Shown piece by piece: positions 27,622 to 36,889 of a stretch of DNA of 64,000 nt (positions are counted from its first letter, which is position 1; the number at the start of each line of letters is the position of its first letter). Source of the stretch: Maribacter dokdonensis DSW-8 (GTDB lineage: Bacteria; Bacteroidota; Bacteroidia; Flavobacteriales; Flavobacteriaceae); contig NZ_LDPE01000004.1 in assembly GCF_001447995.1 (NCBI RefSeq), positions 1-64,000 on the forward strand, given 5' to 3'. The position numbers were made by a program, and so were the translations under genes. The notes below the pieces were generated by a model, which saw nothing but the letters and a program-made list of their open reading frames with translations, was not told the DNA's origin and made no database searches.

Positions 27622-29409
27622 TTAGTAACCAGGATTCTGGTTTAGGTTTTCATTTAAACTTGTTTGCGATGTAGGTATAGGAAATAAATAGTTATCTCTT
27701 GTAAAATTACGTGTAGCAGAAGGTTGAACGATCAACGCTCTTCTTTCGCCCACGCCTGTTTCGGTAACTCCTTCTCCAAAGCCATATCCGCCTGGCGTGT
27801 ATAGGTCTGGGTTGTTTTCATAAACTGTACCTTCTATAACTGCACCATAAATAGTTTCACCTAGTTCTTCCTCGGCAATACCCCATCTTTTAAGATCATT
27901 AAATCTCGTTGCACCTTCGGCATAAAGCTCTATAGTGCGCTCTCTTCTAATTTCGGTTTCAATATCCATATTATTGGTAGCCAAAAAGGAATTTGTTAAT
28001 GGTGGTAAACCAGCTCTAGCTTTGACCAAGTTGATAGATTCATCCATTTGGGCATCGGTTAGGCTTCCATTCAATTCATACAAAGCTTCTGCGTACATTA
28101 AATAAACTTCTGCTAAACGAATAAACGGCATGTCATAAGCTTCAGTTTTTGTAGCTCTGTAGGCTTCATCCGTACCCCATTTCCAACTCATGAATTTAGA
28201 GTTGAAATAGCCAAAATTGTTGGTGCCGTTTAATAATACATCTCCGTTTTGAGGAATTTCACCAAGGGTTTTATGGTACGTGAAATAAGCTCTCATTCTG
28301 TAATCCCTATTTTGAAATTCATCTGGTGTATTTTCATAACCTTGAAATAATGGAGATTGGTCAATTGGCAATCCATCTGAACTTAAGAAAAGGTCCATCA
28401 TTTTTCTACTAGGCTTAACTCTACCTTCATAAACATGGCTTAAAAGGTCACCGGCCTGTCTAAAGGTGAAATCATATTTGTTATAAAATATGAACTCCTT
28501 ATTCGTAGCCTTGTCTAAACCTGCAGGGTTAGAACCACCATCTTCTAAGTTGAATAGGAAGTTGGAACTTAAGTTGTCTAACTCATCATTGTAATCCCAT
28601 AGTTCAAAGCCACCTTGGTCCATTACGGTTTTGGTAAGTGTAACTACTTCTTGTAAATAAACATCTATGTTAGAAGCATTAAAACCTTCACTACCGGCAC
28701 CTGTACTTGTACCATCGCCATCGGTAGAAGTACCTACGTATTTCATCCAAGTAGCTTCGTGTAATAAAACATCTGCTTTAAAAGCCATTGCGGCCCATTT
28801 ACTGATCTTGCCTTTATCTTCAGAGGCTATTTCTTGCTCCGTAGGTAAACCTGCGATAGCATCATCTAAATCCGCTAAAATTTGGGCAACAACTTGGTAT
28901 CTGCTACTGCGAGGAGCGTTTAATTCTTCATCACCAACATCTAAAGGTCTGGTAACCAAAGGAACACCGCCAAAACGCTGTACTAAATTAAAATACTGGT
29001 ATGCTCTGTGAAACTTAGAGGCAGCCACATAAGGAACAATACTTTCTTCACCTTCGTAAGTCTCCGCTCTTTGTAATAAAAGATTGATATCTCTAATAGT
29101 AGAGTATGGGGTAGAGTAGTATCCGTCAGATTCAGGAGCTCTAGTATCACCTCTACTATATATTTGCATATCACTATCTTCGGTATATCCTACCAAATCA
29201 GAACCGTGATCAGCATAAATTCCTTGATCATACCTCCACGTCATTAGGTCTGTATAGAATTGGTTAGAGCCGGTTAAAAAATGATCAGCTTCAGTATAGT
29301 AAACCTGGTCTGTAATAGATGCAGGTGGATCAAGGTCAATGAATTCGTCCTCACAAGATGTAAAGAAGACCATTAAACATGGTATTATTATATATTTTAT
29401 TTTTTTCAT
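27622..29409 (-). CDS. SusD/RagB-family glycan-binding lipoprotein
   Basis: 595 residues. The N-terminus is a lipoprotein signal ending FFTSC (Cys19), followed by acidic residues, which fits surface export in Bacteroidota. SusD features are the N-terminal TPR-like helices (SAYQYFNLVQRFGGVPL-type segment around residue 140), KWAAMAFKADVLLHEA, a C-terminal segment FIRLAEVYLMYAEALYELNG and IRRERTIELYAEGATRFNDLKRW, and a final FPIPTSQTSLNENLNQNPGY. It caps the SusC barrel and delivers oligosaccharide from the cell surface. It lies 43 bp downstream of susC and completes the operon. Confidence 0.96.
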   Translation of the reverse strand: MKKIKYIIIPCLMVFFTSCEDEFIDLDPPASITDQVYYTEADHFLTGSNQFYTDLMTWRYDQGIYADHGSDLVGYTEDSDMQIYSRGDTRAPESDGYYSTPYSTIRDINLLLQRAETYEGEESIVPYVAASKFHRAYQYFNLVQRFGGVPLVTRPLDVGDEELNAPRSSRYQVVAQILADLDDAIAGLPTEQEIASEDKGKISKWAAMAFKADVLLHEATWMKYVGTSTDGDGTSTGAGSEGFNASNIDVYLQEVVTLTKTVMDQGGFELWDYNDELDNLSSNFLFNLEDGGSNPAGLDKATNKEFIFYNKYDFTFRQAGDLLSHVYEGRVKPSRKMMDLFLSSDGLPIDQSPLFQGYENTPDEFQNRDYRMRAYFTYHKTLGEIPQNGDVLLNGTNNFGYFNSKFMSWKWGTDEAYRATKTEAYDMPFIRLAEVYLMYAEALYELNGSLTDAQMDESINLVKARAGLPPLTNSFLATNNMDIETEIRRERTIELYAEGATRFNDLKRWGIAEEELGETIYGAVIEGTVYENNPDLYTPGGYGFGEGVTETGVGERRALIVQPSATRNFTRDNYLFPIPTSQTSLNENLNQNPGY

Positions 29410-29452
29410 CTGTATATGATTTTATGATGTATAATCTACTTTTATAATTGTA

Positions 29453-32400
29453 TTAGAGCGATACTTTTAAACCTAATGCCCAAGTACGCATAAAAGGGTA
29501 TGCACTATTGTTAGAGCTCGCTTGAAACTCTGGATCGTAACCATCTTTAACGCTAGTTAACTCGAACAAATCGTTTCCTGAAAAATAGATACGTAAGTTA
29601 TTAATAGGTGTATTTCCAATGCTTAAATCTCTAAAGGTATACCCTATGATAAGCGACTTTAATCTCATATATCTATTATTCTGTAAGATATGATCTTTAG
29701 AACGGTAGTTCCAAGCAGATAATCCACGTTGAGTGGTCAACCTAGGAAATTCAGCATCTCTATTATCTTCGGTCCAAGTTCTACCTAACCATGTGTTAGA
29801 TTGATTTTGCCATTCAGCTTGAAAAGGTTGCGCAAAATATCCTGTTCTATAAATGTTATGCTCAAGAGCTCCTTGAAAGAAGGCACTAAGATCAAAGTTC
29901 TTATACTTTAAGTCAAAATTGAATCCGTACACATAATGTGGAGCGGCATCTCCACTATAGGTTAAATCTTCGTTATCTAATGTACCATCTCCGTTAGAAT
30001 CTACAACACGCATATCTCCTGGCCTTAAAGCGTCATTAGATGTTTGTAGCGGTAAAATTCCACCTTCATTTAAGCTAGCATAATAAGCATCAACTTCTGC
30101 TTGAGAATCAAAATAACCATCCGTTTCCCATAAGAAGAAAGAGTTGATAGGTCTATTTAAAATATTTCTTCCGCTTTCAGCATCGTTTAAGTTCTCAAAA
30201 ATTGTTTGAGCACCGTCGTATTGGGTAATCTCATTTCTGGTATCACTCATATTAGCACTAACTGTGAATTCTAAATCGCCAATATTCCCTTGGTATCCTA
30301 ACATGGCTTCCCAACCATCGGTTTCCAATGTTCCAATATTGGTAAATGGTGTTGCCGTACCTAATACAGATGTTTCAATACCTCTAACCAACATACCTAC
30401 ATTTTCTTTTTGGTACAAATCAAAAGAACCAAAAACCTTACTGTTGAACAGTCTAAAGTCAACTCCAATTTCTTTGGTAACTATTCTCTCCCAAGTAGTA
30501 CTACTACTAAATAAGCTACTAGCAACAGAAGTTGCCTGTTGACCGGCATTTGTTTCTCCAAATACGGTATTGCCAAAACCTACGGTAGATAAGTAACTAA
30601 AATCACCAATACCAGAAGTACTACCCAATTCACCGTAACCACCTCTAAGCTTTAAAAAGGAAATTAAGTTGCTTTCTTTTAAAAAGTCTTCTGAACTAAT
30701 TACCCAACCACCGGAAACACTACCGTAGTTAGACCATTTAGAGCCTTCGGCAAATCTAGAAGATCCATCTCGTCTACCTTGAACCTCTAATAAGTACTTG
30801 CTTTTGTAATCATAGTTAATACGGCCAATGTAACCAAAGAAACCCCAAGATGTACCGCCACCAGAAGTGGTCACCAATTGATCTGTAGCTCCTAAATTAA
30901 TATCATAAACGCCATAATCAACAAAACCGTTTCTTTTAATGAAGTATTCGTTTACATCGTTTTTTTCAGCTTCAATAGCTAAAAGTCCAGATATATTGTG
31001 ATCACCAAATTGGTTTGCGTAGTTTAAGGTACCCTTGTAGTTCTTATAAGTAATGTTACCATCATTTCTGTCAGGACCGGTACCTTCTTGAATAGAGGTA
31101 GTGTTATTTATATTGTTAGAGAATTTTCCGCCCCAACTGTAAAGAGGTACGGATACAAAGTAAGATTGATATTCACTATTTTGTCTACTAATGGCATAAG
31201 ACCCGGTAAAATCTAAATGGTCCGTAAATTTGTATTTTGCCAGTGCAGATATTTTAAATTGCTCTACGGTTTTGTTTTCACGACCACCATCTATTACTTG
31301 AGCTACACCATTTCTGTCACCTGTAATAAGATCACCACCAAAGTTGGCGTAATATTGACCATCTGCATTATAAGTTGGGAAAAGTGGTGCATCCCAGGTA
31401 GCGGCCTCTCTTCCTAAACCTCCTGAAGGTCCAGAGAATTTGTTGTTGAAATATGTAATATTGGTGTTTACACTAAGTCTATCGCTAATATCAGCGCTAT
31501 AGTTCATGGAGAAGTTATATCTATCAGAACTATCATCTGCAACTTTTAAACCACCTACGTTGTTATCATAACCAGCGGAAATACGAAAGTTACTCGTCTC
31601 GGTACCACCAGAGATACTAATGTTATGTTGGCTAGAATAAGAGTTACCGAACATTTCATCAAATCTAGGGGCGTTACCTAACCAAATATTACCGTTAATG
31701 GGTAGGTCATAATATCCTTCATCACCAGAAGCGATTCTATCAACAGTTTCAAGGTCGTTCCAGAAGAAATATCTTGGTGGCTTACCAGATGCAATATCTT
31801 CACGGGCCGCTGCAGCATATAACTGTCCGTACTGTGACATGGTTGGTGTTGGTGGGCGTATACCTATGGTACCTACTCTGGACACCGTGCTGATATCTAC
31901 AGAAATCTTGCCCTTACCTTTTTTGGTAGTTACCAATATAACACCACCAGCAGCACGAGAACCATATACAGAAGCAGATCCACCTTTTAGTACACTGATA
32001 CTTTCAATGTCATTAGGGTTCATATCATTAAATGATGATGAGTTTATAGAAGGAATACCGTCAATAACAATTAAAGGTTCTATTCCATTAATAGATGAAG
32101 CACCTCTAATTAAGAAGTTGACACCTTCGTCACCTGGTCTAGATGAAGTACGGGTAACAACAAGACCGGGAGTTCTACCTTGAAGGGCAAGAGCGGGACT
32201 ACCAACAGCCAAATCTTCAAAAGCCTCTGCCTTTACCTGTTCTACAGAACCGGTTAGGGTTTCTTTTTTGGCAGTACCATAACCAACAACAACTACTTCA
32301 TCTAATGCAGTAGTGTCTGGTTCTAGAGATACGTTGATTACAGTTTTGGAACCTACGGTAATCTCTTGCTTTAAGAATCCTAAATAGGAAACAACAAGAA

Positions 32401-32695
32401 TGGCATCTGTAGAAGGTACGTTGATAGAATAATTTCCATCAAAATCGGTAACGGTACCTGTTGTTGTGCCTTTAACGACAACGGCAACACCAGGTAGACC
32501 CATGCCGTCATCACTACTTACTATAGTACCCGTTATTGTAAGTTGTTGTTCTGAGTTCAACAGGTCAACACCACTATTCAAAGTATTACTAGCCGTAATC
32601 GCGAACGCGTGGTTTGTGCACAAAACTACAAACCCAACCAATAAAGGTATCATGGTCTGTAATTTCCATTTAGAAAGTTTGATTAGTTTAATCAT
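29453..32695 (-). CDS. SusC/RagA-family TonB-dependent outer membrane transporter
   Basis: 1080 residues. After a signal peptide (to about residue 32) there is a carboxypeptidase-D-like extension (about 50-130, VSSDDGMGLPGVAVVVKGT), a plug domain with the SusC hallmarks TALDEVVVVGYGTAKKETLTGSV, and GLVVTRTSSRPGDEGVNFLIRGASSING plus VLKGGSASVYGSRAAGGVILVTTKKGK, then a long beta-barrel rich in aromatic strands and ending in the YPFMRTWALGLKVSL motif. It imports glycan fragments across the outer membrane with SusD. It is divergent from GH88; the 716-bp gap holds candidate HTCS operator repeats about 110 bp upstream of the start. Confidence 0.97.
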   Translation of the reverse strand: MIKLIKLSKWKLQTMIPLLVGFVVLCTNHAFAITASNTLNSGVDLLNSEQQLTITGTIVSSDDGMGLPGVAVVVKGTTTGTVTDFDGNYSINVPSTDAILVVSYLGFLKQEITVGSKTVINVSLEPDTTALDEVVVVGYGTAKKETLTGSVEQVKAEAFEDLAVGSPALALQGRTPGLVVTRTSSRPGDEGVNFLIRGASSINGIEPLIVIDGIPSINSSSFNDMNPNDIESISVLKGGSASVYGSRAAGGVILVTTKKGKGKISVDISTVSRVGTIGIRPPTPTMSQYGQLYAAAAREDIASGKPPRYFFWNDLETVDRIASGDEGYYDLPINGNIWLGNAPRFDEMFGNSYSSQHNISISGGTETSNFRISAGYDNNVGGLKVADDSSDRYNFSMNYSADISDRLSVNTNITYFNNKFSGPSGGLGREAATWDAPLFPTYNADGQYYANFGGDLITGDRNGVAQVIDGGRENKTVEQFKISALAKYKFTDHLDFTGSYAISRQNSEYQSYFVSVPLYSWGGKFSNNINNTTSIQEGTGPDRNDGNITYKNYKGTLNYANQFGDHNISGLLAIEAEKNDVNEYFIKRNGFVDYGVYDINLGATDQLVTTSGGGTSWGFFGYIGRINYDYKSKYLLEVQGRRDGSSRFAEGSKWSNYGSVSGGWVISSEDFLKESNLISFLKLRGGYGELGSTSGIGDFSYLSTVGFGNTVFGETNAGQQATSVASSLFSSSTTWERIVTKEIGVDFRLFNSKVFGSFDLYQKENVGMLVRGIETSVLGTATPFTNIGTLETDGWEAMLGYQGNIGDLEFTVSANMSDTRNEITQYDGAQTIFENLNDAESGRNILNRPINSFFLWETDGYFDSQAEVDAYYASLNEGGILPLQTSNDALRPGDMRVVDSNGDGTLDNEDLTYSGDAAPHYVYGFNFDLKYKNFDLSAFFQGALEHNIYRTGYFAQPFQAEWQNQSNTWLGRTWTEDNRDAEFPRLTTQRGLSAWNYRSKDHILQNNRYMRLKSLIIGYTFRDLSIGNTPINNLRIYFSGNDLFELTSVKDGYDPEFQASSNNSAYPFMRTWALGLKVSL

Positions 32696-32803
32696 AAGAT
32701 TGTTAATTTAATTAGTTAATTAATGTCGTTTCATCAGTTTCCCGATACAGTAATTATCATATTGATATTTGTTAAGCCAATGTTAATTATAATTGGAGCA
32801 AAG

Positions 32804-32837
32804 GGTTATAAATTATTACTCAATGGTTATAAATTAT
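32804..32837 (+). promoter_or_regulatory. Direct repeat, candidate HTCS operator of susC
   Basis: GGTTATAAATTAT occurs twice, at 32804..32816 and 32825..32837, exactly 21 bp apart (two helical turns). It lies about 110-140 bp upstream of the susC start. The 10-bp core TATAAATTAT also stands before four other transcription-unit starts of this PUL. AraC-type domains of HTCS regulators bind direct repeats; assignment to this HTCS is inference. Confidence 0.6.
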
Positions 32838-32963
32838 ATTCCTTTTTACTGAAACAGGGGTTAAATCCGTTTTTTGGGCAGGCACAAATTGTCTGAAACA
32901 CATTTTTTTAACAGTTTTTTTGTTGGTTGTTGATTCAACAGTACAAGCTAAAATTTTTGCATA

Positions 32964-32973
32964 ATAATTTATA
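32964..32973 (-). promoter_or_regulatory. Candidate HTCS operator on the GH88 side
   Basis: ATAATTTATA on the plus strand (TATAAATTAT on the minus strand), preceded by GCATA and followed by CC. It agrees in 15 of 16 positions with the site at 50150..50165. The distance to the GH88 start is about 440 bp, larger than for other sites, so it might instead belong to susC. Confidence 0.5.
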
Positions 32974-33411
32974 CCTATTATATAAGTACATATATTAAAT
33001 TATTAACACTATTGTATAATAATTTGATTTACAGTATCTTATGTGGTATTTTAACGTATCTGATTGTACGGTTTTAGGCTTGTTTCAAATTTCACTTCAC
33101 TGTGCGGTAATATGTGCGAATTCACTTTTATGAAGTACAAAGTTGATTTATGGGAATTGCAGAAGGTTTTTATGGAAAAACATAAGGGCTATATGTAAAA
33201 AGCCAAATATTCTATGATTTATGGGTCATTTTGAACGCTATTTTATAGTGATTGAATGATAGTTTATCTACTTCAAAAGACATTCTTAATAAACTTGTTT
33301 AACAGTAATTCATCAGCATTTTTATCAGTGGAATTTTCCATTTCCGAATCATTTCTACTGAATTAAACATTTACAAACTAAGGCTGTTTTTGCCTCATTA
33401 TTAAGAAAAAT

Positions 33412-34611
33412 ATGAATCGATTATTCCTATTACTTTTTGTCTTAACGCTGACTAATTGTTCTAACCAAGAGAAGAATAGCGTTGTTGATACTAAAAAAAT
33501 ATTGTCTCAAAATGTAGAAAAAACAAAAGAAACATTAAAGGTGTTGACTCCAGATCAAGGGTTTGCCAGAAATATACCCAAGGAACAGACCAATTGGGAA
33601 TTGGTTGGGGTTAAAGATTGGTGTAGCGGATTTTGGCCAGGAGTAATTTGGTATGCTTACGAGGCTTCAGGTGATGAAGAGCTTCGTGAACAAGCAGAGA
33701 AATTTACCGCTCCACTTAAAAGTATAGCATATAGCCCGGCAGAAAATCATGATATTGGTTTTATGTTGTATACCAGTTACGGTAATGGTTATAGATTGAC
33801 CAATAATGAGGAGTATAAGAATGTACTGCTAGCCGCGGCAGACACTTTAGCTACCCTTTATAACCCTAATGTAGGTTCTATATTATCATGGCCCTCGCAA
33901 ACACAGTTTAGGCACAATACCATCATAGATAATATGATGAATTTAGAACTATTGTTCTGGGCAGCAAAAAACGGGGGAAAACAAGAACTTTATAATGTAG
34001 CGGAAAGCCATGCTTTGGTAACAATGAAAAACCTGGTGAGAAAGGATAGTGCTATTTATCATGTAGGATCTTTTGATGAAACTACGGGCGATTTCTTAAA
34101 AGGGCAGACCCATCAGGGTTATGCGGATGAATCTATGTGGGCAAGAGGTCAGGCATGGGGTATTTATGGTTTTAGTGTTGCTTATAGAGAAACACACAGA
34201 AAAGAATTTTTAGACACGGCAATAAAGGTATCTGAGCACTATTTAAATAGATTGCCCCAAGATGGTATTCCATATTGGGATTTTGATGATGTAAATATAC
34301 CAGATGCTCCAAAAGATGCTTCCGCAGCCGCAATTGCTGCATGTGGTTTGTTAGAATTGTCAAAGTATGTACCTAGTGAAGAACTTTCTAAAAAATATAT
34401 AACAGCGGCAAGAAAAACAATTAACCTGTTATCAGAAGCGCCTTATTATAGCGGTGAAACCAATCAAGCCCTATTATTGCATTCAACAGGTCATTTACCT
34501 CATGATTCTGAAATAGATATTCCTATTATTTATGCTGATTATTATTTTATGGAGGCATTGCTAAGGTTGCAGAAAATGGATGAAAATTCATCGCAATTGG
34601 CAAAATCATAA
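33412..34611 (+). CDS. GH88 unsaturated glucuronyl hydrolase (lipoprotein)
   Basis: 399 residues with a lipoprotein signal (Cys16 in LTLTNCSNQ). The (alpha/alpha)6-barrel family GH88 is recognised by DWCSGFWPGVIWYAYE, the two catalytic aspartates Asp114 in NHDIGFM and Asp173 in IIDNMMN, and ADESMWARGQAWGIYGF. The spacing of the two Asp residues agrees with characterised unsaturated glucuronyl hydrolases. These enzymes hydrate the 4,5-unsaturated uronic acid left at the non-reducing end by polysaccharide lyases, so this gene fits the three lyases in the locus. First gene of the plus-strand train; a 10-bp inverted repeat separates it from the MFS gene. Confidence 0.93.
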   Translation: MNRLFLLLFVLTLTNCSNQEKNSVVDTKKILSQNVEKTKETLKVLTPDQGFARNIPKEQTNWELVGVKDWCSGFWPGVIWYAYEASGDEELREQAEKFTAPLKSIAYSPAENHDIGFMLYTSYGNGYRLTNNEEYKNVLLAAADTLATLYNPNVGSILSWPSQTQFRHNTIIDNMMNLELLFWAAKNGGKQELYNVAESHALVTMKNLVRKDSAIYHVGSFDETTGDFLKGQTHQGYADESMWARGQAWGIYGFSVAYRETHRKEFLDTAIKVSEHYLNRLPQDGIPYWDFDDVNIPDAPKDASAAAIAACGLLELSKYVPSEELSKKYITAARKTINLLSEAPYYSGETNQALLLHSTGHLPHDSEIDIPIIYADYYFMEALLRLQKMDENSSQLAKS

Positions 34612-34640
34612 GAACTGATCTCTACGATTATCTAGGGTTA

Positions 34641-34671
34641 TACCTCAATATGAATAAATACTATTGAGGTA
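34641..34671. repeat. Hairpin between GH88 and the sugar porter
   Basis: A perfect 10-bp inverted repeat (34641..34650 with 34662..34671, 11-nt loop) in the 107-bp gap. There is no T-run directly behind it, so it is not a standard terminator; it could be an mRNA-stabilising structure or an operator. Confidence 0.6.
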
Positions 34672-34718
34672 ATACTTGTATTAAAGTCTTTCTTTTTTGA
34701 ATTAAGAAATAAACGAAC

Positions 34719-36044
34719 ATGAATAAAAAAATACTTTTATGGTCCATTACCGCTGCCTTGGCCGGGTTTTTATTTGGCTTTGATGTAGTGGTCATTTCCG
34801 GTGCGGATAAAAAATTACAGGAGCTATGGCAATCGTCAGATTCTTTTCATGGTTGGGTGGTTATGGGTATGGCACTTTGGGGTACTGTAATTGGAGCTAT
34901 TTTTGGTGGTAAACCAACAAATAAGTATGGTAGAAAAAAAACCTTGATTGTTATTGGCGTCCTTTTTGCCTTTTCCGCAATTGGGTCTGCATTGGCCAAC
35001 GACCCTTATATATTTGCACTTTTTAGGTTCATAGGCGGTATTGGTGTAGGCGCTTCTACCATTGCGGCACCTGCGTATATATCTGAAATTGCACCGGCAA
35101 ATGAAAGGGGAAAATTGGTAGCTATGTACCAATTTAATATTGTATTTGGAATATTAATAGCCTTTTTATCAAATTACCTATTAAGTGGTAGTGGTGAAAA
35201 TGATTGGCGATGGATGCTTGGTGTAGAAGCTATACCGGCCATATTGTACATCTTGTTCGCAATGAAATTGCCTAAAAGTCCTAGATGGTTATTATCAAAA
35301 TCTAGGTTAGAGGAAGCAAAAGAGGTGTTGGCAATAATCAATCCTACTATTAACGTCGATGAGCAGTTAAAAGCTATCGAAGGCGCTGATGAAAAGCCAG
35401 ATGCTTCTGAAACCATTTTTATCAAAAAATATCGTTTTCCGCTTACTTTAGCCTTTTTAATTGCATTTTTTAATCAATTTTCGGGAATAAATGCCTTTTT
35501 ATATTATGCGCCAAGAATTTTTGAAGAAGCGGGTTTAGGAGAAAGTACAGCTTTATTAAGCAGTGTAGGTATAGGGGTAACCAATCTTGTTTTTACGCTT
35601 TTAGGAGTGTTCTTGATAGATAAATTGGGGAGAAAAACCCTTATGTATTTTGGTTCTGTAGGTTATATAGTTTCTTTGAGCTTGGTGGCTATGGCATTTT
35701 TCTTTAACTGGACAGGTATGGCCGTACCCATATTCTTATTCATTTTTATAGCAGCACATGCCGTAGGGCAGGGTGCGGTAATTTGGGTATTCATTTCTGA
35801 AATATTTCCAGATCATTTAAGGGCATCCGGTCAATCTTTTGGTAGTGCCACGCATTGGGTTTTGGCTGCATTGATACCCTCATTAATACCCTATTTATTT
35901 AGTCACCCATCAATTGGGGCTGGGGCGGTGTTTTTATTTTTTACAGCAATGATGGTTTTACAGTTATTGTTTGTTGCTTTTATGATGCCGGAAACCAAGG
36001 GAAAAACTTTAGAGGAACTTCAGAAAATACTATTGAAGAAATAA
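34719..36044 (+). CDS. MFS sugar porter
   Basis: 441 residues with 12 predicted TM segments. Sugar-porter signatures are complete: GFLFGFDVVVISGA in TM1, a basic GRKKT loop after TM2, the central LPKSPRWLLSKSRLEEA, a second KLGRKTLM loop after TM8, and the C-terminal PETKGKTLEELQ. It carries a monosaccharide across the inner membrane, probably by proton symport. As the only cytoplasmic-membrane transporter in the PUL, it should take up the released neutral sugar (fucose, galactose and glucose are candidates). It begins 11 bp before the esterase gene. Confidence 0.94.
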   Translation: MNKKILLWSITAALAGFLFGFDVVVISGADKKLQELWQSSDSFHGWVVMGMALWGTVIGAIFGGKPTNKYGRKKTLIVIGVLFAFSAIGSALANDPYIFALFRFIGGIGVGASTIAAPAYISEIAPANERGKLVAMYQFNIVFGILIAFLSNYLLSGSGENDWRWMLGVEAIPAILYILFAMKLPKSPRWLLSKSRLEEAKEVLAIINPTINVDEQLKAIEGADEKPDASETIFIKKYRFPLTLAFLIAFFNQFSGINAFLYYAPRIFEEAGLGESTALLSSVGIGVTNLVFTLLGVFLIDKLGRKTLMYFGSVGYIVSLSLVAMAFFFNWTGMAVPIFLFIFIAAHAVGQGAVIWVFISEIFPDHLRASGQSFGSATHWVLAALIPSLIPYLFSHPSIGAGAVFLFFTAMMVLQLLFVAFMMPETKGKTLEELQKILLKK

Positions 36045-36055
36045 ATTGTAGAAGA

Positions 36056-36889
36056 ATGGGAAACAAGAAATATTTTTTATTGGCATTGCTGTTTCATATG
36101 GCCTTAATGGTTACGGCTTCAAGTGTTGATACATTGATCGTACACAGTAAGGCAATGAACAAGGACATTAAAAATGTAGTCATCACTCCCAATGGATATG
36201 GAAAAAAGAATACTACCTATAAAGTGGTTTATTTATTACATGGTGCTGGCGGTGACTATAAAGCTTGGCTAAAAGTAGCACCAAAGTTAACGGCGTATGC
36301 TGATCAATATAATATCATTATTGTTTGCCCAGATGGAGATGTAAAAAGTTGGTATTTGGACAGCCCTATAGACCCTACTTTCAAATATGAGACCTATGTG
36401 TCAAAAGAACTGGTCGCTGAAATTGATGATAAATACAACACTGTTAAAAATGCAAATGCAAGAGCTATAACGGGCTACAGTATGGGTGGTCATGGTGCCT
36501 TATACCTAGCTTTTAAACACTATGACGTTTGGGGAGTTGCCGCTAGTATGAGTGGTGGTGTAGATATTAGACCTTACGCCTTAAAATGGGGAATACCAGA
36601 TCGTTTGGGCAGTTTTGCCGAAAACCCTGAGCATTGGGAGAACAATAGTGTAATCAATTTAGTGCATTTGATCAGTGATAAGAAGTTGGTTTTTCAAGTA
36701 GATTGCGGTACTGAAGATTTCTTCTACGAGGATAATAAGAGGTTACACGAAAAATTAATGGAAAGAAAAATTCCGCATGAATATATAGAACGCCCAGGAA
36801 AACATAATCCGGACTATTGGAGAAATTCAATTAAGTATCAATTGTTGTTTTTCAACGAGTTTTTTAATAATCATACAACCGACCAATAA
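36056..36889 (+). CDS. Alpha/beta-hydrolase esterase, CE1/esterase D-like
   Basis: 277 residues, signal peptide to about residue 22. The fold is alpha/beta hydrolase of the esterase D / CE1 type: oxyanion region YLLHGAGGDYKAW, nucleophile Ser142 in TGYSMGGHGALY, Asp221 in CGTEDFFYED and His250 in PGKHNPDYW. CE1 members remove acetyl or hydroxycinnamoyl groups from polysaccharides, so deacylation of the target glycan is likely, while the acyl group is unknown. The stop overlaps the GH97 ATG by one base, showing a coupled operon. Confidence 0.85.
   Translation: MGNKKYFLLALLFHMALMVTASSVDTLIVHSKAMNKDIKNVVITPNGYGKKNTTYKVVYLLHGAGGDYKAWLKVAPKLTAYADQYNIIIVCPDGDVKSWYLDSPIDPTFKYETYVSKELVAEIDDKYNTVKNANARAITGYSMGGHGALYLAFKHYDVWGVAASMSGGVDIRPYALKWGIPDRLGSFAENPEHWENNSVINLVHLISDKKLVFQVDCGTEDFFYEDNKRLHEKLMERKIPHEYIERPGKHNPDYWRNSIKYQLLFFNEFFNNHTTDQ

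Larger units (their letters stand above)
32696..33411. other. Divergent control region between susC and GH88
   Basis: 716 bp, strongly AT-rich, without a convincing gene. It contains a 13-bp direct repeat (32804..32816 and 32825..32837), a related inverted site at 32964..32973, and a repeated ATAATAATTT word (32961 and 33016). A 28-codon ORF at 33112..33198 has no sign of being real. I did not find a full TTG/TAnnTTTG promoter for either gene; HTCS-activated promoters often have a poor match. Confidence 0.6.

Noticed and set aside
33112..33198. 28-codon ORF (MCEFTFMKYK...) in the susC/GH88 gap
   Set aside because: No promoter, no composition or codon signal, and no known role; an ORF of this size is expected by chance in 716 bp.
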